This document shows positions 24,181-35,104 of a DNA stretch of 64,000 bases, in pieces. Below the pieces are notes generated by a model. It saw only the letters and a list, made by a program, of their open reading frames with translations. It ran no database searches and had not been told where the DNA came from. Origin of the DNA: Riptortus pedestris. Its lineage: Eukaryota; Arthropoda; Insecta; Hemiptera; Alydidae. The number at the start of each line of letters is the position of its first letter. Position 1 is the stretch's first letter. The stretch is from the NCBI GenBank assembly GCA_019009955.1, contig CM032229.1, forward strand, positions 515,001 to 579,000, read 5' to 3'. Both the position numbers and the translations under genes were made by a program.

Positions 24181-24783
24181 ATATTGTGGTGGAACATCAA
24201 TTGTCTTCTGTTTTTGAGTTACTGGATGGTGAAGGAATCTGGTATCTCGAGTAATTAAACAAAGGCTTCGTTCCTTCATATTTATTTATTATACGTGATA
24301 GGATTCTTTCAGAGCATACGCTACATCATCAGTGCCCTCTTCACAAGGGTGATACTGGAAACAATGATTTTCTGTGACCGCGAAAATAACTCTGAAGGAA
24401 GGAGGCCTTTGCTTTCTACCTGAGATTGGTGCACATGAGACATTGGTTCTGCAATGCTGGAAAATTGGTTGTCTTGATTTACTTTGGTTTTGGAATGCTA
24501 GAAGATCGGTAACCAGGTTTTACTTGAGTACGAGTATCCGTTTCTGAAATCAAGATTTTTGCATTTTACGGCTAAAGAATGCGTCAAATCGAAAATTCGC
24601 CGGTATAAATTCGTTTTTGAATTTTTTCTACAAGAATCCATCATTAAAAGTATGGAAATCCTTTGGAAATTTCAAAGTTATGGTCGCTGGAGATGTACTG
24701 GGAAGCTTACGAGGTTGAATATGGACTGAAAATATTTTTCAGGGGTCACAATTATAATACACCAAGAACCAGCGTTTTATTAG

Positions 24784-25735
24784 AGTGGTGTGGTGTGGGG
24801 TGGTTTGGTGGGGTGAGAACTTGTGTGGTGTGGTTTGGTGGGGTTTGAAGTGGTGTAGTGAGGGGTGGTTTGGTGGGGATGAGAAGTGGTGTGGTGTGGT
24901 GTGTGGTGGGGTGATTTGAAGGGGTTTGAAGAGGTGTAGTGAGGGGCTGTTTGGCGGGGGTGAGAAGTGGTGTTGTGAGGGGTGGTTTGGTGGGGATGAG
25001 AAGTGGTGTGGGTATGGTGTGTGGTGGGGTGTGGGGTGATTTGGAGGGGTTTAAAGTGGTGTAGTGAGGGGTGGTTTGGCGGGGTGAGAAGTGGTGTAGT
25101 GAGGGGTGGTTTCGTGGGGATGAGAAGTGGTGTGGTGTGGTGTGTGGGGTGATTTGGAGGGGTTTGAAGTGGTGTAGTGCGGGGGGGTTTGGTGGGGGAG
25201 AGAAGTGGTGTAGTGAGGGGTGGTTTGGTGGGGCTGAGAAGTGGTGTGGTGTGGTGTGTGGGGTGATTTGGAGGGGTTTGAAGTGGTGTAGTGAGGGGTG
25301 GTTTCGTGGGGGTGAGAAGTGGTGAAGTGAGAGGTGGTTTCGTGGGGATGAGAAGTGGTGTGGTGTGTGGTGGGGTGTGGGGTGATTTGGAGGGGTTTGA
25401 AGTGGTGTAGTGAGGGGTGGTTTGGTGGGGGTGAGAAGTGGTGTAGTGAGGGGTAGTTTGGTAGGGATGAGAAGTGGTGTGGTGTGTGGTGGGGTGATAT
25501 GGAGGGGTTAGAAGTGGCGTTGAGGGGTGGTTTGGCGGGGGTGAGAAGTGGTGTAGTGAGGGGTGGTTTCGTGGGGATGAGAAGTGGTGTGGTGTGGTGT
25601 GTGGTGGGGTGTGGGGTGATTTGGAGGGGTTTGATGTGGTGTTTTGTGGGGTGGTTTGTTGGGGGTGAGAAGTGGTGGGGGGTGATTTGGAGGGGGGAGT
25701 GGTGTGGTGTGATATGGTATGGTGGTTTGGGCTGT
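24784..25735. repeat. G-rich minisatellite, higher-order period about 112-126 bp
   Basis: The plus strand has almost no C. The anchor GATTTGGAGGGGTTT and variants recurs at about 24,912, 25,038, 25,150, 25,264, 25,385, 25,499 and 25,618. Sub-units of 36-40 bp contain GTAGTGAGGGGTGGTTTGGT. Many runs of GG to GGGG could support G-quadruplexes. The long Pro/Thr/His ORFs on the minus strand are by-products. Confidence 0.93.
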
Positions 25736-25739
25736 GATA

Positions 25740-26190
25740 AAGCATCTAGCAATAATTTACAGCACATTCTTCATAGTACCCATCATTCTGTTCTACAATG
25801 GTAGTCCCTCCAATCACTTATGGCAGAACACCGCATTTAGTATCTTGTAGAAATCTGATATCTATAAACTATGTATTCATGACTTCATGCTCAAAAACCA
25901 ATACTCTGAGTGAATCTATCAATAACATTGATAAGAAAATTATTCCAATAGGAGAGAATCGAAGGAAACTTTTCTCCTCTTTCTTCATATCTATTCCTGC
26001 CCCCTTCAATATATCACTGCCTCAAAACTATCTCAAAATTGAAAAGAGTCCCTTCACATATATACGAGGGTTTATAATTTATGATGTGAAGGAATTCCAA
26101 CCTTAATATTATTGCCAATTCCCTATTATATTACTCTCTGGATTACCACTATCTACCACTTAATCCTAAATCCCTACTTCCTAGCTTTTC
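25740..26190. other. Unassigned spacer between two arrays
   Basis: Open plus-strand frame 25,798-26,106 (starts GTG, not ATG), no recognisable domain. Confidence 0.3.
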
Positions 26191-26194
26191 CTGT

Positions 26195-26550
26195 CAGGAT
26201 TACCATTATCTACTACTCCCTGCTAACATTTCTACAATTACAATTTCCTGACAGGGTTACTACTACCTACTACTCCCTGCTAACATTTCTTCAATTACAA
26301 TTTCCCGACAGGGTTACTACTACCTACTACTCCCTTCTAACATTTCTTCAATTACAATTTCCCGACAGGGTTACTACTACCTACTACTCCCTGCTAACAT
26401 TTCTACAATTACAATTTCCTGACAGGGTTACTACTACCTACTACTCCCTGCTAACATTTCTTCAATTACAATTTCCCGACCGGGTTACTACTATCTACTA
26501 CTCCCTGCTAACATTTCTACAATTACAATTTCCTGACAGGGTTACTACTA
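26195..26550. repeat. 57-bp tandem repeat directly before a LINE
   Basis: Six copies of a 57-bp unit with TTACTACTACCTACTACTCC, AACATTTCT(A/T)CAATTACAA and TTTCC(T/C)GACAGGG. The unit is 19 codons and open in one frame. Two sub-variants (CTACAATTAC with CCTGACA; CTTCAATTAC with CCCGACA) are interspersed. The array breaks off in mid-unit at a run of 10 G that starts the LINE. Confidence 0.92.
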
Positions 26551-27185
26551 GGGGGGGGGGTCCGGCCCCTCGAGGTCAACCTGTCAACCGAGGTAAGGGC
26601 TGGCGGTTCTCACCCAGCCGAACTGACCCACACCCTACATAGTCCCTGATGCAATCTAGCGACCCTCTTCAGGGTCATCCTTCTTTCAGGGACGACTCTG
26701 ATTCCGAACAATCAGAGCGTCCCGCCAAAGCAACTAATAGGCGTAGACCTAGGTAGCACAACCCCCCCCCCACCCCACCCTTCAGGCACATTGTATACGT
26801 CAAATATGGGGAAGGCTACTAATAAAAAAAGTGGTATTAATAAATTCTGCGCATGCGTAAAGCCTCCCTCCCGCCATCTCCAGCCACTTCCCCACCACTA
26901 CAATGACCCCGGACCGATATCCCCCCTCCCTGCCACACAATCAAATATATTCGTTAACACAGACGCCGTCTCCACACCACTCCACCTCTCCCGTCCACCC
27001 AGTCCCTCCCACAACCTATGCTCACTCAAATGACGTTAACATGGACGACAGATACGTTCCACTCAAACGCAAGAATATTACAGACAAGGACGGTTTTACG
27101 ACGGTCACAGCGAAGAAAGGGAAGAAGAATGCCCCCCATCCTCCAAGAACACCGCCCCTACCACCACAGCAAAAACCAAAAGAAA

Positions 27186-27537
27186 AGTCCATCACGCAGG
27201 GGCTGCGTAAACAAAGCAAATTTCCAACGTGAAGTTTTACAATAGAGAAATTTCAGGAGAGCCAAGCAGTTAAGGAAACGGCCGAACTAGCTTTTAGCTG
27301 AAAGTCACTCGTCCGTTAGCCGCCCAGATTAATTAATCTGAGGTTAATATTCAAGATAGAGAATAAATGTATATAACAATATTTATAGTAAATGTAATTT
27401 GCAATAACATTGATTCTGTACAATTTTTCGATCCGACGTATAGTAAATGTCATATTTTGAATTTTCGAACATAAAACAACTAAATATCGAGTTTGGTAAC
27501 GATAAAAAAAAAATTGCTACCGCTAGATCGGTAACAG

Positions 27538-27584
<47 letters not shown>

Positions 27585-27716
27585 CACATATATACACAGT
27601 TTTGAACGGACCTCATTTTCGTCATCTACTAGGTAGGATCGATGGACATTTGAAGAAACATTTCGAAAATTCTGTCATGAGTACAACCTCAATAGTTGAT
27701 TTCCCTAAGGGAAATC
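27186..27716 (+). mobile_element. Family T, complete copy of about 531 bp inside a LINE
   Basis: 5' end AAGTCCATCACGCAGGGGCT, GCGTAAACAAAGCAAATTTC. Interior GGCCGAACTAGCTTTTAGCT, CGTCCGTTAGCCGCCCAGAT, ATGTATATAACAATATTTAT, AATATCGAGTTTGGTAACGA, CGCTAGATCGGTAACAGACA. Then (TA)n at 27,540-27,580, CGGACCTCATTTTCGTCATC, ATCGATGGACATTTGAAGAA. 3' end GATTTCCCTAAGGGAAATCT, GCTAAAA. No ORF of note. A useful reference copy because both flanks are LINE sequence. Confidence 0.85.
27540..27580. repeat. (TA)n at the internal microsatellite position of family T
   Basis: About 20 TA units between AACAGACAAA and CATACACATA. Other copies carry GATA or GT repeats here. Confidence 0.9.
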
Positions 27717-27954
27717 TGCTAAAATCAACGTCCCTCCCCCACCCATAATCCACCACACAACGCCTGGTATGTCCGACAACTCCAACCCCCTACCTAGAAC
27801 CCTCATCCTCAACCAACAAGCCCCCTTACCAACAAGAAATGCGAAGTAACATCCCCGAATGGGTAATAGATCTCAAAGATGCGATTAAGACCCTCATGCA
27901 GACCATGAAATTCCTATTACATCTCCAAATAATGGTCAGACCTTATTCCCTGTT

Positions 27955-30420
27955 TAATTTCATAATAAATTCTGCTGTCCTCCGAAAGTCCAAGCTTAAA
28001 GCTCTCTTAGCGAGATTTAACCCCATTGTGGCATTGTTATGCGATACCCGCCTTACCCCCTACATCTACTATAGGGTGACTGGTGATCAGGGACATCAAC
28101 GGATTCGTCGACATAGCTGGAGGAGTTGCCATTCTGCTGCGATACGGCACTCCATTTAAAGTTATAGACCCCATAGCTCCTCCAGTATCACTCAAGCAGC
28201 ACTTAGCCACCATAAAATTTGCCATAGCCAATCTGATCTATACCCCATATTATATTATATTACACATTTCCAACATCTGTTGAGTCTAGCTGTAACCGAC
28301 AGGAATCATCTTGTAGTTGGTAATTTGAACGCCAGACACATCTCCTGGAATAGCCGTTCAACCAACAAGTATGGCACGGCGAGAATGGAGTCTGGCTTTA
28401 CCGTCGTGCACCCTAATGATTACAAATATAGAAATGGGGATAAAATGTGTACTATAGACCTCCTTTTGAACCGTATCCCCACATCGTGACAATGTGCATA
28501 CCTCTCGACTTGGTCTCCGATCACCGACCAGTTCTATATGAGCTGTGAGGGTGCCCTCCCAAGCCCAAGTCCACCTCCTATTCATTTCATAAAGCGGACT
28601 GGAAACGGTACAAGTCCCTTATGTACGAATCAACTCCGGCGTTCACGTCTATCAGTGACGCCCGTACTCTAGAAACCAAAATAGTGGAGTTCACTATAAT
28701 TTGTCAAACACCCCCTTGGCCTCAAAATCCCCCCACAGCATATATTGAACCTTATCAAGCAGCGGAATTCCGTTAAAAACTCCTAGTACCGGACTCGCAA
28801 TCCCGCCCTCCGTCTTGCCCTCAATTACATGACTACCCAAATCCCAACCCTGATGAGACAGTGGAAGACAGCCCTGTGACACGAAACCCTCCGAATGACG
28901 CACGGGGATCATTGCAAGCTCTGGAAGCTGGTGAAGACCAAGATTGGTAAGAAACGGTCTGTTCTCCCCCAGTCTGACGGAGACTCTGTGATGAAACCCG
29001 TGAACCAGGCCGAGGCCCTGGCGGCTCACATGTCGGCAGCGGCCCGAGCCCGGACCCGCGACAGCGAGGAGGCTCCCTCGTTGGATCATGTAAACAGTTT
29101 TATGTTCACATCACCGAGGCAGCTCAATGCCATCTAGCGCCGAACCAAATGAGGTAAATCCCCCGGACTGGACAAGGTGCAGTACGTGCTGCTGCGCCAA
29201 CTTCCCCGTAAGTCTCTATCCTATCTCACCCATCTCTCAATTCCTTCGGCACTTCCCCTCACAAGGAACATGCCATCATCGTCCCCTCTTTAAACCCCGC
29301 ATGTCCGGTACCTCCCTTGACCATTACCGCCCTATTAGCCTTCTCTCACATATCTCCTAAGTATTGGAAAAAGTCGTCCATAAATACTTTGTAGATTTCT
29401 GCGAGAAGGCCTCCCTTATTCCTAATGAGCAAACTGGGTTCCGTCCTCCACTCCACATTCCACCCCCTGTACCCCCTCCAATCCCTCGTTAACCACAACC
29501 TCCGCAGGAATATTGCTACTGCCGTCATATCGATCGACTGTACTCAGCCAGGCCTTTGACTCCGTCGACCATCAAATTCCTGTCTATCCTATCCTAACAA
29601 CTATCCCTCTCGAACTCCTACACTTCCAACGTCGGAGTACCACAGGGCTCTCTTCTATCCCCACCCTCTTCATGGCATACACAGCTGATATAGTTGGTCG
29701 ACGGTACCACAGGAATGAGATAGCCGCGCACGCTGTCGACATAGCGATCATCAGCAACTCCTTCAATCCAACCCGCGCTCTGTCCCTAGCCCAATCCGCG
29801 GCCCAAGACATCGGCAACCAACTCCTTACCCTCAACATTCATGTAAATCCACCGAAGACAGACGCCCTTATCATGGATTTCTATAAACACTCCCCTGTAC
29901 CAAAATCCTTCCGCCTCAATAATGCCTCCATCAAAGTATCCGGTACGATCTGATACCTAGGCATCACTTTTGGTCGGCACCTCACCTTTTCAGCCCACCT
30001 ATCCAAACACATCTCCTCCCTAAGTCATAAATTCCTAACCCTAAACAACTTCCTACTATCCTCAGTCCTCAGCCTCCACCTAAAGCTCCTCATACTAGAA
30101 GAAATCATCCAACCTCCCTACGGCTGCCCACTACTCCGTTTCCCAACCAAAACATTCCTTCGCAACCTCCAATCCTTCCATAATGGCCTCAGAAAAATTG
30201 TACGACACACATCCCTAGAACGAAAACCAACACTGAACTGAACGACACACTAGAACTAGACTCCGTTGCCCAAACCATTTCCCGTCGTCTTGGACTCCCT
30301 CCAATACGTGGAAAATCACCTCTATAACTCCTTCCCGGAAACCGGTGCGTTGGCAAGATGCTGATATTGATGAGCCTCTTGTCGGCGTCACTCAGGTCGT
30401 CGACCCTCCGTAACCTCTAA
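27955..30420 (+). pseudogene. LINE ORF2 remnant (endonuclease and reverse transcriptase)
   Basis: Endonuclease pieces: SKLKALLARFNPIVALLCDT (about 27,985-28,050), NLNARHISWNSRSTNKYGT (about 28,327-28,380; the GDxNAxHxxW block of APE-type nucleases), CTIDLLLNR and SDHRPVLYEL near 28,517. Reverse transcriptase pieces: LVKTKIGKKRSVLPQSDGD, MSGTSLDHYRPISLLSHIS, NEQTGFRP near 29,423 and AFDSVDHQIP near 29,555. The catalytic YADD has decayed to HAVD at about 29,728. Stops and frameshifts are frequent (for example TGA at 28,487, TAG at 29,136, TAA at 29,358). It would nick DNA and copy RNA by target-primed reverse transcription; this copy cannot. Confidence 0.8.
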
Positions 30421-30892
30421 AACTGTACGCCGCCCATTTCATGTTACCTTTCAACTCATCATTATCATAACCTCCCTTTTTCTGCAGAGCTCAGTTATAG
30501 TTTAGGGTCCTAAGATATTTTAGATTAGTTTAGGTTACGAAGTCATAGGTTTTTTTTTGTAGGATAGTTGCTTTGTTTAGTTAGTTTTACTTTCACCTGA
30601 ACTCTGAAACATCTCACGCACTAGGTTTAGTCTCTCTGGTTGCTATAGGCCCTCTTTAACATTTTTCTTCTTATCTACTCTTCCTCTATCCCTATCTTTC
30701 TTTCGTTTTCTCCTATCTTTACAATCCCACCCAGCACAGCCCGTTGCCGGTTGCCCGAACTCCTTAGAGTTCTAATTTCACACCCATATCAACCCACAAA
30801 ACCCCTTAAAATAGGACTCCCAGTTCTGCAGGAGGGGAACTTTCAGAACCACCTCGCGTGTCTTAACGGCCCGCGGCAGTTACCACCGGCGG

Positions 30893-31281
30893 TTTGTTCT
30901 CAGCTGTCATCAAGTGCACATCAGTGCGTTCATAGCTACAGCGCGACTTAGTTGCAGTGCGGTAAATTATTTTTATGTGAAGAACAGTGTTGTGCCGTGA
31001 CTGTAAGTAACAGTATAGTGCCGTGTTCTAGACAGTGCAGTGCAGTGTTTTTGTGAACTTCAGTGATCGAGAGAGAACAATTGGACTGTGTAATCTGAAG
31101 AACAGTGAAGCTATCAGTGCGTACTGGGAGTAGTAATTAAGAACAATTAACCAAGTGTGTAGTGTATTGTAAATAAATTGTGCAATGAAAAAAACTCTGA
31201 AACTGGTGTGTGTTTAATTTTGCAATCCAAAAGAACTCTAATAAACAACGTTTATTACTGATTTTGTAATAAAACGTAACA
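30893..31281 (+). mobile_element. 3' part of an LTR, same family as the solo LTR at 55,555
   Basis: Shares with 55,766-56,205 the words GTGCGGTAAA, AGAACAGTGTTGTGCCGTGA, CTGTAAGTAACAGT, AGAACAGTGAAGCTATCAGT, TTTAATTTTGCAATCCAAAA, GAACTCTAATAAACAACG and the terminus AAAACGTAACA. It lacks the repeated 25-bp block of the other copy. The 5' LTR half is missing where it meets the LINE. A TAATAAA-like poly(A) signal lies in ACTCTAATAAACAACG. Confidence 0.8.
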
Positions 31282-31284
31282 ATT

Positions 31285-31495
31285 TGTATGTACATATATA
31301 TAGTAAAATTGTATAGATCTAAATTTATTGCAAATTCATATTAATGTTGTTATATTCATTGTTTGAATTTGAATTTCTCTTTATAATTGATTATTGAACT
31401 TCCCTTTATAATTTAAATTTATATATTTAAATTTGGGCTGCTTTAGCAGCATCCCCTAAAGAAAATAATATTTCATATGAAATATCGACAGTTTG

Positions 31496-31545
<50 letters not shown>

Positions 31546-31690
31546 TGTGTGTGTGTGTAAAGTTAGTAGATGGGGCAAGACTTGAATCGGGCCTGATGAG
31601 GGTAGATAATCGCTGTTGTCCCCTGGCATAGTGGGGGGGGGAGTGGGGAGTGATTGAGCAAAGGTAGCAACAACCTAATTACACCATGTC
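31285..31690. other. Family T scrap, (TA)n, unassigned
   Basis: 31,300-31,375 resembles the T interior (TTTATTGCAAATTCATATTA, TTATATTCATTGTTT). (TA)n at 31,500-31,542 is followed by (GT)n. The remainder is unassigned. Confidence 0.45.
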
Positions 31691-31693
31691 CTT

Positions 31694-31752
31694 CTCTCTC
31701 ATTCTCTCTCTCTCACTCTCTCTCTCTCTCTCACTCACTCTCTCTCTCTCTC

Positions 31753-31836
<84 letters not shown>
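31694..31836. repeat. (CT)n microsatellite
   Basis: About 140 bp of CT with occasional CTCACT interruptions in the first 60 bp. Confidence 0.97.
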
Positions 31837-31841
<5 letters not shown>

Positions 31842-32017
31842 GGAGCTATTACCCTCTCCGTCAGGCGTCACACGCCACTCCTGAATTACCCAAACACTGT
31901 CCCCTCCCTTCATACATATTAATATACATCTCTGCATTCAGAGACTGATGAATATTCTATTCCTCGCCAATCTAAATACAAAGCCAGCTCAAATCCTTCC
32001 CATCGTATCACCGCCAT

Positions 32018-32070
32018 AAAGAAAATTCCCTCACGCATGTGCTGCGTATAGCCGGCAGATTATCCACCAT
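32018..32070 (+). mobile_element. Degenerate family T 5' end
   Basis: TCCCTCACGCATGTGCTGCG, then GCAGATTATCCACCA: the hairpin arms ACGCA/TGCGT are kept although the rest is mutated. Confidence 0.55.
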
Positions 32071-32412
32071 CTATACTCATTTTTCCTCTAGGCAGGAGTG
32101 GAAATTGTGAAATCGGCTGTGTGATATGCGGTTGATCCATGTTGAACACACTTCGTAAGTATTTTAAAACTTCATCCATACATGAGCTTTTTTTAGCTAG
32201 TAATGTTATTTGATGGACATTGTGGGATGTATATAAATAACTCGACAAAGCTAATACATAACACGATGAATGTAAATGTGCAGACGGACACCAACGCATC
32301 TCTCGTGCCCAGACTCCTACCAGCCCCCTCCCTAGTGGATTGGACCCCTTCGGCCTTAGTTCAGCCCAGTAGCATTTCCATAGGCAAGTCCTACGGTCTG
32401 GCGGTAATTTTA

Positions 32413-32968
32413 AGGTCTTTTTATTTTAGCAGATTTCCCTTAAGGGGAAAATCAGCTATTGAGGTCGTACTCATGACGCGATTTTTGAAAATTTTCTTCA
32501 AATGCCCATCCTACTCCTTAACGCTCTAGTGGTCGCTATGTTTTGTTTAATCGTTACCAGACTTGATATTTAAATGTTTTATGTAAAAATAAAGAACGGG
32601 GGTTTAAAGGTGGGAATTTCGAAAATTCAAAATATCTTTGTTATTGTTACGAGTCGGATCGAAAAATTGTATAAAACTAATTTTATTGCAAATGTAAAAT
32701 GAATGTTATTCAAATGTGGTTATGTGCATTGTTTCATTATCTTCATTATTAACCGAGATATTTGCACTTTTTAGTCTTTGGCCTTTAGTAAACCTCCACC
32801 TCATGTCGTATTAATAATAAGCCACTATATTATGAAGCACATTATTTGCAGCCTAAATACCAAATATTGTTCTCATCATTGAACGTTTACGTTTTGAGGT
32901 AAATGCAAATTATGAGATGACGCACGTGGGAAATCTGCTTAGTTAACGCAGCCCCAACGTGACGGACT
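32413..32968 (-). mobile_element. Family T, uninterrupted copy of about 556 bp (long-interior variant)
   Basis: 3' end at 32,413 (GCAGATTTCCCTTAAGGGGA, GCTATTGAGGTCGTACTCAT). Then ATCGTTACCAGACTTGATAT, AACCGAGATATTTGCAC, CCTAAATACCAAATATTGTT, GAACGTTTACGTTTTGAGGT. 5' end at 32,930-32,968 (CGTGGGAAATCTGCTTAGTT, AACGCAGCCC, GTGACGGACTT). The central part differs from the 27 kb and 40 kb copies, defining a second subfamily. Confidence 0.85.
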
Positions 32969-33504
32969 TTATTAAATGTTTGTCAATGTTATCGATTGAT
33001 TTTATGAATGAACTGTTAAGAATATTTTTAACGCTTAGACCAAACTCCTTATTTATTGTAACTTTTATTATTTGTAGCTCTGAAGAAGGGAATGTAACTC
33101 CTTAATGCGCTAAGTGAATTGTAAAAATGCATTGTATGGAACCACAAAATTGAGTTCACGATAACCTAGTTCATCTTGTTTTCGTGAATAGTGAACATAT
33201 TTGAATACAATCTTAAAGTATATAACTTAACGGTCCATGTGTCGTTTTGCATATTTTACACATGAGCCACGAGTGAGCAAGTCTATTCTGGCCAGGACGG
33301 GCCATATTTTTTTCCACCATTCTAGTAGGTTTTATAGGAGAATGCAATAGATCAGTTATGTAGGAATTTCGGAGTGGAAACGGTGCTGAGGATGCGTCAA
33401 ACTGATGATGGACGACTAGTGCAATAAATAATACAGTTGCCAGTATATTGACCTGCCCCCAACCCACAACCCATATTGGTCACGTGTGTCAACCATGTCT
33501 ATTA

Positions 33505-33700
33505 GCACATTTCCCTTAACGCAAATCTACTATTGACGTTGTACTTTTTACACGAAATTTGAATTGTTTTACCGAATGTCCTTCGATCCTACCTGGTAGA
33601 TGACAAAAACTAGGTGTGTTCAAAATTATATATAATAATATATAACCAGTAGTTCTACTACTACTTAAAACACAAACAATCACTAAATACACACACAAAT
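33505..33700 (-). mobile_element. Family T 3' portion
   Basis: GCACATTTCCCTTAACGCAA, CTATTGACGTTGTAC, TTCGATCCTACCTGGTAGAT, GTGTGTTCAAAATTATATAT; ends at the microsatellite region, 5' half missing. Confidence 0.7.
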
Positions 33701-34785
33701 TAATGTTTGGTGCATGAAAATACTACGATTAATAATTTTAAATTATCTTAAATATTAAAAAGTCCGTCACTCCGGGGCTGCGTAAACTAAGCAGATTTCC
33801 TTCAAGAAGTTTAGTAATAGATAAATCTACATACTGGTAACACATCACCACCGTGAATAAATACTAACGGAAATAAGAAATGTTTCATCCAATTTCAATA
33901 ACCTGCCAATAGGAAGCGGTAGGTTAGAAATGTAAGCAAACGGGTCTGCCCGCCTCACACCGGAAAGAAAAACGATTACTGGAATATATCAGAATATAAC
34001 ATATTAATTTTACTGAGAACTATTTACAATATCTAGTACTGTAATTAATAATGAGTCAGAATAATTGTTATCTCAATCAATCAAATTTTAGTAGTCCAAA
34101 ACCTTAAGATGGGGGGGGGTGGTCACGGGACATATTTGCATGTATCTCGTATAATAAAGGTCTCTTAAATACAATTTTTGGTATTTAAACTTCGAATAAT
34201 GTGTTTTATTATGTAGCACAGTATTGTTTGTGTAACATGAGTAGAAGTGGCGGTTTGCTGAAAACTGAAAAATACAATATTCAAGATAGTGTATTTTTTT
34301 TTTTTATCTGAGACCCAGCATATCAGTTAGGATGGTATTAAGGTGGTGTAACCCACCGGGGGTGAGAAAGATAGTTCCCCTTCTACTGAACTTGGTTCCA
34401 TTTTAAGGGAGGTGGTAATTTGTACGGGGTGTAATGGAACTGACAAGGGTGGGTGACCCGGTAGCTGGTGATACCGGGTGGGTTGTAATGGATAGGAAGA
34501 AAACGAAATAAGAAAGGATAGGGATACATGGAGAGGAGGTAAGAAGAGAAAGAAGAAAGACGGCCGCTACAGCCAGAAAATAAACCTAGGAAGCCGTTTG
34601 TGAGATGTTAAAGGGGGTAAGGGGCGCCCAAGCTATCTACTAACCTAAACTAAACTAAACTAAACTAAGAAAAACTAATCTAAAATAACCTAACAATACT
34701 ACAGGACTATATTGGTATGTGGGACATGGGGGTTAGCCCTGTTTGTAGTTTATTGTCCGGACCTCGGGCACTATGAGGGAGGGTG

Positions 34786-35091
34786 TCAGCAGCGGGTGAG
34801 ATCGACTAGGGGCTCATCGAGACCAACCTGTCGCCATCTCACCGGCTGCTGAGGAGGGGGTATGGAGCGGTAGAGGGGGTTGTCAATATAATGGAGGGAA
34901 TCAAAAAATTTAATATGTCTGCGGGAGATGGTGTGGGAAATGGGTTCAAGGGAGAGGGTATCATGGATTGTGTGGTTATTAGCTAGTTGTAGGGATCTGT
35001 GCCGGACTATTTTCCGGACTATTCCGTTTTGGAATTGCTGGAGGATATCAAGGGAATTTTTTGGTGAGGTATCTGAGGACGGGGGAGCCAT
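34786..35091 (-). pseudogene. LINE ORF2 C-terminal tail, frameshifted
   Basis: Continues the preceding ORF2 in another frame: LDILQQFQNGIVRKIVRHRS, ISHTISRRHIKFFDSLHYID and PVRWRQVGLDEPLVDLTRC. The homologous tail in the first LINE copy (about 30,180-30,415) includes TLELDSVAQTISRRLGLP. A nonsense codon at 35,105 and a frameshift between about 35,040 and 35,090 separate it from the body, so this copy would not make a complete protein. Confidence 0.75.
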
Positions 35092-35104
35092 AGAGGAGAG
35101 CGGG

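Larger units (their letters stand above)
26806..27950 (+). pseudogene. LINE ORF1 remnant, split by family T
   Basis: ATG at 26,806 (MGKATNKKSGINKF). Proline-rich and basic segments follow in changing frames: HSTSPVHPVPPTTYAHSND, then DDRYVPLKRKNITDKDGFT and KKGKKNAPHPPRTPPLPPQQ. After the T insertion, 27,800-27,950 encodes IPEWVIDLKDAIKTLMQTMK and HLQIM, which looks like the end of ORF1. Jockey-type ORF1 proteins are gag-like RNA-binding proteins, usually with CCHC knuckles; I see no intact knuckle here. At least one frameshift in addition to the insertion. Confidence 0.55.
26551..30892 (+). mobile_element. Jockey-like LINE, near full length, inactive, with a family T insertion
   Basis: GC-richer than its surroundings. 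Order: G10 and a 5' UTR of about 250 bp (26,551-26,805), an ORF1-like region, ORF2 with AP-type endonuclease and reverse transcriptase, and a 3' UTR to about 30,892. The 3' UTR shares words with the second copy's 3' UTR (CTTAAAATAGGACTCCCAGT, CAGGAGGGGAAC). The T element at 27,186-27,716 interrupts ORF1. The right end passes directly into LTR sequence, so any poly(A) and TSD are lost. Confidence 0.8.

Noticed and set aside
24780..25767. Long Pro/Thr/His-rich ORFs of 238 and 321 residues on the minus strand
   Set aside because: Translations of the complement of the G-rich minisatellite; two overlapping frames are equally open, there is no sign of coding selection, and the context is repetitive.
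26112..26642. 176-residue ORF with a 19-residue repeat
   Set aside because: Translation of the 57-bp tandem array running into the LINE 5' UTR.
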